Shown: positions 12,216 to 24,100 of the stretch, one piece after another
Numbering within the stretch: position 1 is the first letter of the stretch
How the letters are laid out: each line of letters begins with the position of its first letter
Program-made: the position numbers and the translations under genes
The notes under the pieces: generated by a model
Seen by the model: only the letters and a program-made list of their open reading frames with translations
What the model was told of the DNA's origin: nothing
Databases searched by the model: none
Source of the DNA: Oikopleura dioica
Lineage: Eukaryota > Chordata > Appendicularia > Copelata > Oikopleuridae
Length of the DNA stretch: 64,000 nucleotides
Assembly: GCA_907165135.1 (NCBI GenBank)
Contig: OU015568.1
Span: forward strand, 11,106,501-11,170,500
Direction of reading: 5' to 3'

Positions 12216-14839
12216 ATGAAAAGAAACTTCTTTCAGGTTAGTCAAGCAGATTTCTTTGCAAAGATGCCACGAAGAGCGACTGGACGAACAGCAGCTCTAG
12301 CCTCTCAGCCAAAAATTGACGTGTTCACCGAACGAGTGACGAGACGAAGCGCCAGAATCAAGAATGCAAGCCTCGGTAAGTCAAATTCATCCAATACGAG
12401 AAATAATGTTGAAAATTTAGATGCTGAAAATGAGAACATTCGATCGATTGCCGCTCCGACTAAGAAGGTCCTCATGGCGTCACCTAAGCGTCCAAACCAG
12501 AAGCTCTCTGTCTCTGAAGGTTCTCCAACAAAAATGGCAAAGAAGAACCCTTTGACGGAAGGCCGCGAAACTCTCCAGCAGACGTACCAAAAGCAGCTTG
12601 AAGTGCTCAAGTCTCCCAGCAAGCTTGGAACTCTGACACCCGATAAGTTGTCGTTCGACCTCGACATGTCTCCTGAGAACGAAAAAAAACCAATGCCATC
12701 CATCCTTCGAAGCAGACGAGCACTTGCATTTGATGATGAATCAAGCGGAGCTGAGGTTCTACCATCGAGCATTCTCCCGGATGCACCCAAAGCGCCTGGC
12801 CCAGTCTTTTCTGGAGCTCAAATCAAACGCAGCCGGGAAGTAGACTCGCAGCCAAATTCTCCCTCGACTTCTTCTCCGATGTACAAAAAACAGATTGCGC
12901 CCCGGATGTCCGCCAAAGAAGTCATGTCCTCACCAAAGAAGAACCCAAGTCCACGTGGAAGCCCGAGGAAAGTCGATGGAAGATCTCGTGCGCAGATTAT
13001 GCTCGAAGCAGCTGTTGGCGAAGTTAAAATCAATGGAAAGAGCTTGAGCAAGGAACTCCTCAAGAAACAGATTGAAAAATCTGGCAAGCTGAACGAGATC
13101 AAAGAAAAGCTCAAGAGTATCAAGACCGCCGATGACAGAATCCAGGCCATTCGCGATGGACGACTCAAAGCAAAGCGCGATTCTCTGCGAGAGGTGTCTA
13201 AAGTTCGACCAAAGCCCACTCCGAGCCCCGAGAATGCCCCTTGCTACATGAAGTTCCGACATTTGGTCGAGCCAGGAAGAATGACAAAAATGACTCTTCC
13301 GACTTCTTATGAAATGCTTGCAAAGCAGTTCGAGGCGGCGGATAACACTTGCGCGACGATGTTCAATCGTGGGCAAGCAATCGTTTTCGAAACGGTAAGA
13401 CATCACTCCTTATCAATTAATTCATTACATGTATATTCTAGATCGCTCAAGCTGTGCGGACTATCCATGGCCGCGCTTTTGATACAGATGAACTGAGCCA
13501 GATTCGCTCACTCTATCCGGAAGCGTACAAGTACGAGTGGAGAAAAGGGCTCTACGATGCCAAGTCTGGCACTGGCCGTGTCAAATCAACCGCTTATCAA
13601 CTCACTCTTCATCCTCTTCTTGAGAATGACGAAAACGACACCGTTGGAAAGCGCATGAGCCTTGCCCATCTTAACAGCCGATACAAACTAATCCGAAAAA
13701 CGCTGTTCGGAATAGTTTACGACCTCCACAAGAAATTCCTTGAGACGATCGGCGCGCCCGTCGACAAGATGAAGCAAATTACGCGATGGCATCCGGCATT
13801 TCCCCTCGAGTCCTGTGAGGCGATTAAGAAAACGGATCTTCCCCCAAAGCCGGGAAGCACTGGTGGTCCCACAACTGCTGCTCAGGTAATCTTACGCTTA
13901 TGTTGTCGAGAATCTCAACTCGAGATACATTATCTTAGATATATATCCTAGCTGGCTATGTTCTATGAAAAAGTCATACCATATTTCTAGCTCCTGAGCA
14001 TGATGAAGGAACAAATTCCCGAGAAAGCAGCAGAAAAGCTGAAGGAACGAAGAGCTGAACTCGAGAAAATCGAACTCAAGAAAATCCTCGACGAGAAAGA
14101 AGCTGAAAAACCTTCTACATCGTCAGCCCAATCCGGCAAGAGAGAGATCCCGCCTCATATTCTCGCCAAAATTCGAGCCAAACAGGCAGCAAAGGTAATT
14201 AATTACCTGTAAACTGAAAGTTATTTCGGTTCTCTGATTTTGGAAGGCAAGAAGCTAGAAATTCTAAAGAAACCTGAATTTCTGGTGATACAACCTTCCT
14301 ATAAGAACAATCCGGTCAAGAACAGATTGATATCGGGAGAGAATACACTCGTTTTGAACTACTTGTGGCCGGAACAGTTGATTTGTTTAAAAAAAAAACA
14401 TTCTCCTTTATGTCTTCCAGACGAGTTTTTTATTGACTAAATCGATACTTTAGGCCGAACAAGAATGCTCCAAGACCGAGCAGAATGAGACGGAATCTAA
14501 TCTGCTGGAAAGTATCCCTAAAGCTGCTTCGACGATCCGATCACACTTTATTGCTGAAAAGAAAAACGCCTTTCCATTCGATACAGCTTGTAAGCATCTC
14601 AAGCGCTCGTGGAAATCGCCCATCAGGTAAAACCGAAAGGAGGTGGCACAAAGCTAACATATTCCATTAGCCTTCAGCATGCTGGAAAACTGCTAGAAAA
14701 GATCTTCGAACTCAAGCCTGAGTTCCTCGAGATCAAGACAGTTGTGGGGACCAAGTACTGTAAGCTCAAGAGCCGCGATATTCCCGTCACTATCTTCGAA
14801 CAACTCGTCAAGGAAAAGATTGCTACTCTTGCAAATTAA
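12216..14839 (+). CDS. CDT1: DNA replication licensing factor CDT1
   Basis: CDT1 loads the MCM2-7 helicase at origins in G1; it is held in check by geminin and by PCNA-coupled CRL4(Cdt2) destruction. Five exons: 12216-13394, 13442-13884, 13990-14193, 14455-14626 and 14671-14839. The N-terminus contains QVSQADFFAK, a PIP-degron-like element. A long basic Ser/Pro-rich disordered region follows with many SP/TP sites (LMASPKRPN, LKSPSKLGTLTP). The geminin-binding winged helix covers MKFRHLVEPGR to about LHKKFLETIGAP. A Lys/Glu helix leads to the C-terminal MCM-binding winged helix (LLEKIFELKPEFLEIKTVVG to the stop). I chose the ATG at 12216 because it keeps the degron. The sequence TTCTTTCAG just inside could be a splice acceptor, in which case translation would start at MPRRATGR and lose it. 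Confidence 0.9.
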
Positions 14840-15099
14840 CGCTTTCAATTTCAATCAGCTGCCAACTTTATTCAACTCTACGTTTCTCAGTTAGTTCCTC
14901 CTTGAAAGAAGTTTATTTTGTATATGAGCAAGTCTATGTCGCATTTTTTCACTACACTTTTTCTTTATCCACTATTACTGTGGATTCTCGTTTCACAAGA
15001 TCACAAATACAGAACAAACACTACTCAGAATCGAAACTTTATACGGCCAGCAAAAGTCGTATGAAACGGCGTTTATTGAAAGCAGGCTTTATCGCATTT

Positions 15100-16349
15100 C
15101 TACAGGTTAAGATCAGCTCTCCATTCGGTACGGCCCCATTGAATGACAGTTGCCCAAGGGGTGACAGTTCCAGTCTTATCCGTGTACCCAGCAGTGCTGA
15201 AGCAGTTGGACGTGTAGCAGCATTGTCTACAGTAAGATCGTTGGTTCCTGTTATATTTAGTTTCTGGCTTGCATTTGGTGAAAGCATCATACACAGGAGA
15301 TGCGTCACGCGCAGCGGCGACAACAGGATCGTCTGAGTAAAGATTTAGGATAGTCGGCAACGTCAAGGCCAATTGGCAGTTTTTGATAGCCGGCTATATT
15401 TTCCGTCAATTTTAATCAATTATGACTTACTCAGATAATCCCAGAAGTTTTCCATTTTAGCCCGCTGGCAGGCATCCGCCTGTTTACACCCCATACATAT
15501 ATTTCTCATCTGTCCATTTTCCTCGGTTACCTCCGTCATACAGCTGCCGTAATCGCCTAAGATCCGGTGAAGAGAAAGTTTTTCGAGGGAAAAATAGAAC
15601 GTTTCTTTCACCTTCCCTGTATGACATTCCTTCTCCATTCCATTGTTGAAGCAGTCTGTCAAGCTTGATTCGTCGCAATGCCAGCATTTCCAGTTCTGAA
15701 TATCTGTTATTTTGCTATCAAGAGAAGGATGATACAGAAGTGTAAGTTGTTGACGTTGTCGTAGCAATAACAGTGGAAGCAACTGTAGAGGTAGCAGCAG
15801 TGATTGGCGCAAAGTATCGAGCTCCAAGAGAGTCAAGAAGTGATCCTTGATCGTTTTCCTCTGGCTCCTCATACTCTTCAAGCACTTCCTCGACTTCTTC
15901 AAGATAGATGTTATCGTCCTCGTACACATCGAGCTGCATAAAATCGTCGTCATTAAGGCTAGACACTGAGGAACTTTGGCTAGCAGAGCTTGAGTCAGAG
16001 CTGGCATCAGCGGCAAATAAGTCAAGGACACTTGCTAGATCTAATGTCTTCTCCGGTTCTTCTTTTTCATCAGAATAGACGTCATAATAGGTCGGATCAA
16101 AACTAGCTGTGTCTGAATAGCTTGATTCATAACTTTGAAGGGGTTAAAAAACTCAAATCAACGACATATTAAATAGCTTTTTTATTAACCCTTGCTATCA
16201 GATTTCCAGTCAACGCTGTCGTAATAGGAATCACTATAGCTTTCACTGTCGTAGCTCTCATAGTTTCCGCTATCATAACTTTCACTTGTGTAACTTCCGT
16301 AATCGTATTGGGCAAAAGAAACGCCGACAAAAATACTGAATGTCTTCAT
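15100..16349 (-). CDS. Secreted acidic protein with a Ly6/uPAR-like Cys-rich domain
   Basis: I do not recognise a named gene. The start at 16349 gives a short signal peptide (MKTFSIFVGVSFA). A Tyr/Ser/Asp/Gly-rich repeat-like stretch follows (YDYGSYTSESYDSGNY), then an acidic segment (LNDDDFMQLDVYEDDN, EEVEEVLEEYEEPEEND) and a Thr/Ser-rich run. After an intron near 15.7 kb comes a Cys-rich module, CWHCDESSLTDCFNNG..EC..C..ICMGCKQADAC, ending after another intron in YCRQCCYTSNC. The CxxC opening and the CCxxxxC close resemble Ly6/uPAR three-finger domains. Four exons: about 16349-16190, 16135-15720, 15700-15426 and 15334-15100, the last acceptor (TTTACTCAG) being chosen because it keeps the Cys frame. 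An extracellular matrix or house-type secreted protein is possible but is only inference. Confidence 0.65.
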
Positions 16350-16670
16350 TTTGAAATAGAGTGCTTAAAATTGGGGAGATTATATATGTTCGATAGAACT
16401 CAAGAACCGCAGTGATATTTTAAAGATCTTGCTTTCTGGGAAAATTATTTTCGCTAAAAATAGCAAGGTTTGCTCAAATTGCTGAATTGCGGATTTTTCT
16501 AATCCCCTTTGACTTGCGTCATCAAAAAATCGGTGATTTGAAATCCCCATATCTATTTTTGGAAAAGGGAAAAAAGGAATTATCGAGAATTTTTTTTTTC
16601 TTTTCCTTCATTTATTCAAAACAGGTTTTCCCGAGAAAAGCACATCTTCATTTTTCACTTTTTGGCAACA

Positions 16671-17576
16671 ATGGCATACACTTACATCCATCGACAATTT
16701 GTCCAACCAGGATCTTGGGGATGTCTCTTCTGCAAAGGATTTACAGAACAAATGTCAGACGGCAAATGCATGAAATGCTTGTACTCTGAGTACGGAAATC
16801 ATGTTGGAAGTCTGAGAGGGATCAAAACTGAAAGCAGAGGTATTAGGTCCGCAGAGAATTTCCTTGACTGGATATTTTAGTTTTTTCGACAACCAGATTT
16901 CTGCTCTGTCCTTTTCGATCCTGCAGCTCTGTTTTGACACTCGCGGAATTCAACAATAGTAACTGCTGTCCGGAAGAAAAGAAACGTAAAGGAAAGGCTC
17001 ACGAATCATGTTATTTATGATGAAAATTTTTTTATGATATTTTTCTATATATATTTCAAAATATATCGATCAGCTGACTAAGTGAATTTCGAAACATTTG
17101 AGGAGGCCAAAAAGCAGCTAGAATATGCAGACCAAGCTGTAAGGGGTAAGCTAAAGCACTTTCGAAACAGAAGATTTATAATCACTTTTAAGATGCTGAG
17201 GCGTACCGGGTCCAAGTGCGCGCAAGGGTTGCCCTACTTGCTGAGCAATTCAAGAGTCTCTTTCATGACAATGGTACATCATCCAACTGAAATGATCTCA
17301 GTCGTCAATTTTTAGATGAGCTTGCGCCCCAGTGTGCAATTTGCCTGCAGACCTACAACAAAGAAGACCGATTCGAAGCCGCCCTCAAAAGCTGCGGACA
17401 TCGTGGTTGCTTGAAGGAAAAGTTTTAAAGGAACATAAAGCGTTTCATTTGCTTATTCTTTGAAAACTCCGAAAAAGTGTCTCAGAAGGCTCGCTTTTAA
17501 CTGCACCCTTGATGAGCGGACATGTCCTCACTGCTACGAGCCCTTCAACGAAGATGATATCATGAAGCTCTACTAA
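16671..17576 (+). CDS. Small RING-type zinc-binding protein
   Basis: A five-exon gene for a protein of about 160 residues, not assigned to a named family. The N-terminus has a CxxC...CxxC zinc-ribbon-like pair (WGCLFCKGF ... GKCMKCLYSEYG). A helical stretch follows (FETFEEAKKQLEYADQA, then RVALLAEQFKSLFHDN) and the C-terminus is RING-like: QCAICLQTYNKEDRFEAALK, CGHRGC, then TCPHCYEPFNEDDIMKLY. Exons lie at about 16671-16841, 17081-17140, 17192-17272, 17315-17420 and 17490-17576. The sixth zinc ligand is not in its usual place: CGHRGC is followed by LKEK rather than xxC, either because this RING is degenerate or because my splice junction near 17422 is wrong. E3 ubiquitin-ligase activity is plausible from the CxxC/CGH/CPHC pattern but not established. 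Confidence 0.65.
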
Positions 17577-17771
17577 CTCCTGTTTTCTCCGTTTGTATCT
17601 GCCAAAAATAAACATATCTTTAAATGAAATTTAAATATGAATGTTTATTCGGAAATTGGAATCAACCACGCAGGCGCATTGAACAGAAAATTATTAAACT
17701 TGAGAAATAGGCGGAAGTATTGCACAATTAGGTAACATCAGATGATTCGTATAAATGATAGTTTGCAGCTT

Positions 17772-20681
17772 TCAAATAAGAGGAGACTCGTCAGCACTTA
17801 GAAACTGGCTCACAAATTGGACGCTTTTTCTTCTTTCCAAATCTGCTTTTTCGCCTTCAATAGTGTTCAATTAAACCATATTTCGTAGAAACTTACGATT
17901 ATGAAGAGGAATTTCAGGGCGTAAAATGCATCCAGCAAATAGTCCTGCTAGGAATTCACTAGTACATCCATTGATGCTACCATGTTTGAGAACTTCTTTC
18001 AGGAACATTATCTAAAGAAAGTTGTTCGCTGAATGATGAGATATGGAGACTTACTAGATATTGAAAGTTGTTTTGCGACCTGAGGTCGAGCTTTTCAACG
18101 AGATTTTTACAGAGCCTCAGGTCGTCCACGATGTCGAGGCAAAGTTCAAAGTGCGAAAAAGGGATGATTGGGAAGGGATTCGAATTGAGGAAGAGCAACA
18201 ATACTTCTGCCACGGAAGCAACTGAACCTGGAAGTGCCTCGATCTGAAAGCAGTTTACACTGGTCACATTCAATTGATGCTTACATCGCCAACAACTTGT
18301 TCACCGTCGAGTGTGTCAATGATCGCCCTGACTTCATCAGGATCTCCATTGATTTGGAACAGCTGCTTTTCTGTAAATCCGTGGTTAACGATGTGATTCA
18401 GTAAGACGTAGAAAGCAGGTGGGTGGAAATTCTGCTCCCTCATTGAAGAATCGTTTGAAGAGTTCTTTTCTGCTTTTACTGAAGAAAAAATATAAAGGTC
18501 CACGATTAATGTCGAAAATACCTAATTGATTGAGAACTAGAGAAGTCGCCGGATATTCTAGTGATGAAATAGAAACGTCTTTGAAGAATGAATGTGTAAG
18601 AGCAATGAATGGCATTCCAAACGCCGAGTATGTCCAGTTTCCGGAAAGAGTTATGTAATGATCAGGGCCGTTTTTCAACTTGAGGATGAGAATGAGATCG
18701 TCGAGGGGATTCACGAACTTGTCCCCTTGCTTCACACCAAAGTTGAACTTTGAGACGACTTCTTTATTGATGTTGAGATCGAACGTTATTGTACAAATTG
18801 AGGCATCTCCACTATCTGGCGGTAAGATTCCCTGAAGATAACCTCAAATCATGGATTTTCATAGCAATTTACCTTATTTGGATCGATCGACAAGCCAATG
18901 TTTGAATTAAAAGCTTCGTAGATGTCCTTGTCCGGCGAGAACACTTTCGAATCGATGATCTGAAACTGGGCAGGAGTCTTTCCCGTATTCTGCAATTGAA
19001 TATTCGCCGTCGCTCGTTCCAAAAATTTCAGCTTTCCAAAGTCGATTGCTTTGCTTGAAACAGCCACTTGCGGAATAAGCTCATTCTCGTGCTTGTCTAG
19101 CCAACTGGTAACTTCTTTGTACACGGAGTAGTAGATTTCTTTGTTGATCTTTTCGGTTCGGGCAATGAAACTGGCGGAGATTGGTTTGTGGTCAGAAATG
19201 GTTATTGAAGGATGTGAAGAATAAGACAGACATTCTACTGCTTCTTGTTCTTTCGACAGCCATAGAATTCTATCAGTGTAGGCAGGTATTCTATTCTTCG
19301 GACTACTGTCATAATTATTCGTTCCAGTATCGAATTTATAGGTCGGCTTGAATGTAATCGGCGCCTCGGAGAATCCCTTGAAGATTTTTCCCGCTCCCAT
19401 TTCTGCTTTTAACTGATCAGCTGGGAGCAGAAGAGAAATATCGTCGCCCTGGCAGATGTAACGCACGTCGTCGTTAGGCATGTCGAGGCGATAATTAAGA
19501 TCGCCGAGCCAGAAAACGCGGTCATGGTCAAGAATGGGAAGACGATGGGGAAAATCTGTACGACGACGGACGGACTCGTAGTCTTGGTTGCGCTTTTTCA
19601 CTGCGTGCTTAGCAATTATTTATCGTCTTGTTATTGAATTGTTGAGAAGTCTCAACAATTGACAGGCAATCAAATGATAGACAGTCTGGATGTCTGTTTG
19701 AAAGACAAGGTTTACCTGATGCGCAGCCAGATGAGAAGTAACAAAGCAAAAGCTGGTTTCGTGCACCCTCAAGCTAACCGAACACGCTCCCTTGTTTCCA
19801 AAAGTGCCCATCAGTCCACAGCCAACATTGGCAGTGTACACTTTTGAAATAGCGGGTCTAATCGACTTCGAGCAAAAGATCATTATGTACATTCCGACTA
19901 GCCGTTCGTCTGCAATCAGTTGGAAATCGATGTCGTACTTTCTGAGGGATTGTTTGACGGAGCTCTTCCACCATTCCTGACATTTTTGGTACTTTTCGGA
20001 CTCTTTGGCGTTGACATATTCGCTGAAATAGGCGTCTGCGTCTAGTTGGAGTTCCTTTTTAACGATAAAATAGCTGTTCAGCGGTCAGATCATCAATACA
20101 AAAACGAAGGGCTTTAGTATTTTTCCGATTTCCTGAATTCCAACAACAATAATATCGGGTGTTTTCTCCCTGAGTAGCCACTGATCAAGCGCTTCTTTGG
20201 GTTCCTTTCCATTCACGTTGAAGCTGCCGGTCAATATATTAACCTAATATTGCAAGGTTATCAGATAACCTCTTTAATCAAGCGAGATTCGCTTAAAGAA
20301 TATGAAAATGTAGCTGCGATCGATTCTAATTTGGAAAGACAAATGAGTACTTACGTCACAAGGGGATGAATATTCCGACTTTCGCTTTCGAAGGTAGTAA
20401 TCCAGTAATTGTCTATCATCTGGATCTTCAGACCTGAAGGAAGATTCTTCCGAAATCGACGGCGTTGGCGGAGCGCGGGACGGCCTTCAGCGGATTTGAG
20501 AATCATTAAATCGAAGAAATTCCATTTTAGCCTGAGAATCATCAAAATTATCTTCATTCGGAATCGACGATCTTTCAAAATCCTTCCTAATTCTTTCTAT
20601 TCCACCGGAATCCGTGCCAACAGCTTTCGAGTAGCTATCACTTTTACCCCCAGTTCCAGATTTTCTCCTTCTCAATCTCAT
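17772..20681 (-). CDS. OCRL/INPP5B: Type II inositol polyphosphate 5-phosphatase (OCRL/INPP5B)
   Basis: The enzyme removes the 5-phosphate from PI(4,5)P2 and related lipids on endosomes, Golgi and cilia. The phosphatase domain begins near VNILTGSFNVNGKEPKEA (about 20250) and includes a HLAAHQ-type segment (about 19720), VFWLGDLNYRLDMPN, PAYTDRILWLSKE and SDHKPISASF. It is followed by an ASH domain (IDFGKLKFLERATANIQLQ...) and a RhoGAP-like domain with ILNQ/ETP-type helices to the C-terminus, ending LERRKSVQFVSQFLSADE. Exons can be traced from 20681 to the TGA at 17772. The N-terminal exon (MRLRRRKSGTGGKSDS) is basic and disordered; I see no PH domain, so the protein looks shorter at its N-terminus than vertebrate OCRL. 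Vertebrates have two paralogues, and the sequence does not let me choose between them. Confidence 0.9.
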
Positions 20682-21155
20682 ATTTATCAAATGAATAATC
20701 TACTAACAATAAAAAGGGAAATGAATAATAACTGTAATGCAAATAAAATGAGAAAAAATCACGAACTAATCATCAAAAATCACATTTCTCTAAAATTAAG
20801 ACTTTATCTAGAACCGTTTCCTTCTGTTGATCATCTTCTTTCTACTCTCTTGACATTTGGAGAAGATTGGATTTAGAATTTTTCACTTTTTTTCGCGATT
20901 TTATTTTTTCTGAGCCGCGGCGCGATGACCAGAATTGAAAATTGTGAAAAGGAAAAGCGCGTAGGTCGCTCGTTTTTCCCATTCCCTCTGTCTTTTCAGT
21001 CGTTTTCTGAAAGAAAAATCACTGAAGAGAAAACTTCGTTTTGTTTAATTTGTGACTAGAACTCGTTTCTCGCTGGCCGAGCTATTTGTAAAAGAATTTA
21101 TTATTAAAAATTATATCTAATCGTTATTTATTATTTTCAGATAATGTAAATCGCC
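20682..21155. other. Divergent promoter region, OCRL/INPP5B and IBTK
   Basis: The 474-base gap lies between the divergent starts of the phosphatase (minus) and IBTK (plus). It is AT-rich and I see no coding exon. TTTCAG at 21135-21140, 16 bases before the IBTK ATG, could be a trans-splice or intron acceptor. Confidence 0.4.
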
Positions 21156-24100
21156 ATGACTCGATCATTATTCCTCAAACAAGCGCAAGAATTTCTTCTT
21201 TCCTGGGCCCGATGTGTTGAATTTATCCCTGATCTGGAAGAAATAACCTCTATCGCTGACGATTTCTATCCAAAACTATTGTCAGAAAGCGACGAAAATG
21301 ACATCGGAATCGCCCATTTGATTTGTACTTCCGGACCTGAATGGCTCCTGGAAATAATCATCAAGCACCCGGGACTGTATCTTGGACCAGATCGCGAAAA
21401 TGGCTGGAATCCTGCACATAGAGCCGCTTACTTTGGAAACATGCGCGCTCTCAAGACTTTATATACTTTCGACAAGAAGCTTTTTCATCTTACAGATTTC
21501 ACAGGAGCCACTGCTGTCGATTTTCTGACCGAGCAGAGTCTTACTCACTGTGATTACGAGACGAGCAGAAGACAACTACAGACATGGGGGCAGAATCAAA
21601 ACTATACGCTAGGAAGTTCTTCCGAAGCAGCAAGAAGGTACCCCGGTATGTTGCTTGTCGAATTACGGCCCCATTTTTCGGGGGTGAAAAAATTTGTTAT
21701 AAGTTTAAAGAGAAAATAAATAAACTTTTTATGTTCTCCGAGTTTTCATTGAGAAATATTATATAGTCGTTTGATTCTTTAGTGTTATGGCTTTGATAAT
21801 TTACATAAGTCTGACTAGAGTCATTTTAAACATACTCTCGAAAAACCATATTATGAAAAACTTGTAATTATGTTTAAAAATTGATAAATTATCCATCCCT
21901 CGATTTTCATCATGTATTTTTACTCCCAATATTTTCAACCCTTAGGTATGGGTTCTTTATTCAAACCGAGCTTATCGACCCTAAAATATAGGGTTCAGAA
22001 ATATGTGCTATGTTTTTAATGCTTGGGAGCTATTTTATGCTGAGATATTTTAAGGTTACAACGTTGATTCTTTTTTAAATTGAAAAAGGAGCTTCAAGGT
22101 CAAACTCTTATGGTTTGCTTCAGACATCATCCAGTTGCCAAAGAACACGGTCGTCGTCCACGCCAGTTTCTCCAAGTTCCATGGAATCTGCCTCGACTCG
22201 CTAGGGAAGGTCTATTCTTGGGGCGTTCAATCCAACCAAAAAGGTCGCCTAGGTTATCCATCTCCACCGGCTGTTCTCAATCCAAAGCGAATCATATTTC
22301 CTGAAGCAGTAAAGATCTCCTACGTCGCGACCAGCGATAACCATTCCGTCTTGATTAGCGACAACGGCAGAGCGTATGTCTTTGGATCCAATTCTCACGG
22401 ACAGCTGGGCCTCGGCGCTGATACTCAGTTTGTCGAATCTCCACGGTTGGTGCATGTGATGAATAGAAAAGCAAAAGTTCAAAACTTCACAAAAGCCGCT
22501 GCGGGAGTTTTTCATTCAGCTCTTATCAATGGAAACGATGTCTACACATGTGGACGAGATATTGGCCAGCTCGGACATGGGAAAGGGTCGATAAACTGTG
22601 AAAAGATGCTTTGATTATTATTAAAGTTCACCCTTGAAAGATTGATTAACAAGAAGTACGATGTTTTCACTAAGATCGCCTCTCTTGAAGATTGTGGAGA
22701 AATCACGAAAGTAGTGTCTACCGATGCTGCTATTGCAGTTCTAGCGTCACGTTCATTCACCTCTCAAGATGGAAGAAAATCGGGAGATGTTTGGCTGATT
22801 GAAAACGGGGATTCGCGGAAGGTGCTAAAAGTCGATGGAATCATTGAAATGTCGATATCTGGAGGGAGGACGAAAAAGTCAGCTGACTGTAGTTGGCGAA
22901 GCTCTGAACCGAGTATCGTTGTCTTGAGCAGAGTTCAGGCAGCGAAGAATCGGCAATACGGATATATACACATCTGGAAGCCGAGCTTTGGCTATTTCAG
23001 TCCGAGATCAATTTGCTTCAACGATCCGCCACCAGGAATCTTTCCAATCGTATCTGCCTCCATCTTTGAATGCGGCGAGAGGATCCTTCTGGCTGGAAAC
23101 GACGGTCAATGCTATATCGCAAAATACTCAAAAGAAAAGGTTGAAAAGTACGATGCCGCGTATATTGACAAAAGAGTAAAAGAGAATCAAAAGTCCATTT
23201 GCTTCTACATTCAAGCTGAAATGAAAGACCCGAAACCAGCGGATATCTACGAGTTAGAAAGAATTCATGGGGCATCACATGTTTCAAAAGTTTTTGCAGA
23301 AGAGAATGGAAGGACTTTTGCGCTTCTCCGAGCTCTTCCAAAAGTTGGAAAACCGACAGAAAATGATCTAGAGGAAGCTCAGTCGTGTGATTTGGTTGAT
23401 GATTTACTGGGATATTATAAAAGCGGAGGTAGTGGTGGAGATTTGATTCTTAACTTTCAATTCTTCGTCGATAAGGATTTGTTCCTTCTTCGTTTTGGAG
23501 ACAAAGATTTGAGCAATGAAGATATCTCTGAGGAAGATATTTGGAAAATCTATCATAATGTGCCTATCTCATCCGGAGCTCTTGAATCACCGCCCGTGGA
23601 ATTAAGAAGGCTACCAGAAAACGTGACAATTAAATGTATCGATGGAGAAATTAAGGCTAACAATCTCATCCTCCTCGCTAGATCTGAATACTTCCGGGCA
23701 ATGTTTGGTGCTGGCGTCTCTTGGAAAGAAAGCAGCTCGCTCGAAGTTGAGCTCGAGGTGCAGCTGGAGATAATGCGCAGCTTTATCGAGTTTTGCTACA
23801 CGGATGAGCTTCCCTCAGCATCAGAGTCTATTGGACAACTATTGGTGCTTTCTGATCGCTTTCTCGCGCAATCATTGAGGTCAAAATGTGAGAATGCTCT
23901 GGCGATCGTTTTGAATACAGAAATTTGTCCGAAGTTGGCGATGAGCTTGTTCGGTTTCGCTCTGGAAACTGGTGCTCATTATTTAGCGTCTAAATGTGCG
24001 AAGATCCTGGTACCAAATCTTGTAGTTCTCTTAGAAACTGGCGGCCTGGATGCTTTGTCCCTCGACGAACTAGAGGCTCTCAGCGCATTCTATCAAGAAG

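Noticed and set aside
20351-20578. Minus-strand frame apparently continuing the phosphatase N-terminus
   Set aside because: Wrong frame: the frame one base over gives SEDPDDRQLLDYYLRKRKSE ending at a GTAAGT donor, which joins the phosphatase domain in phase.
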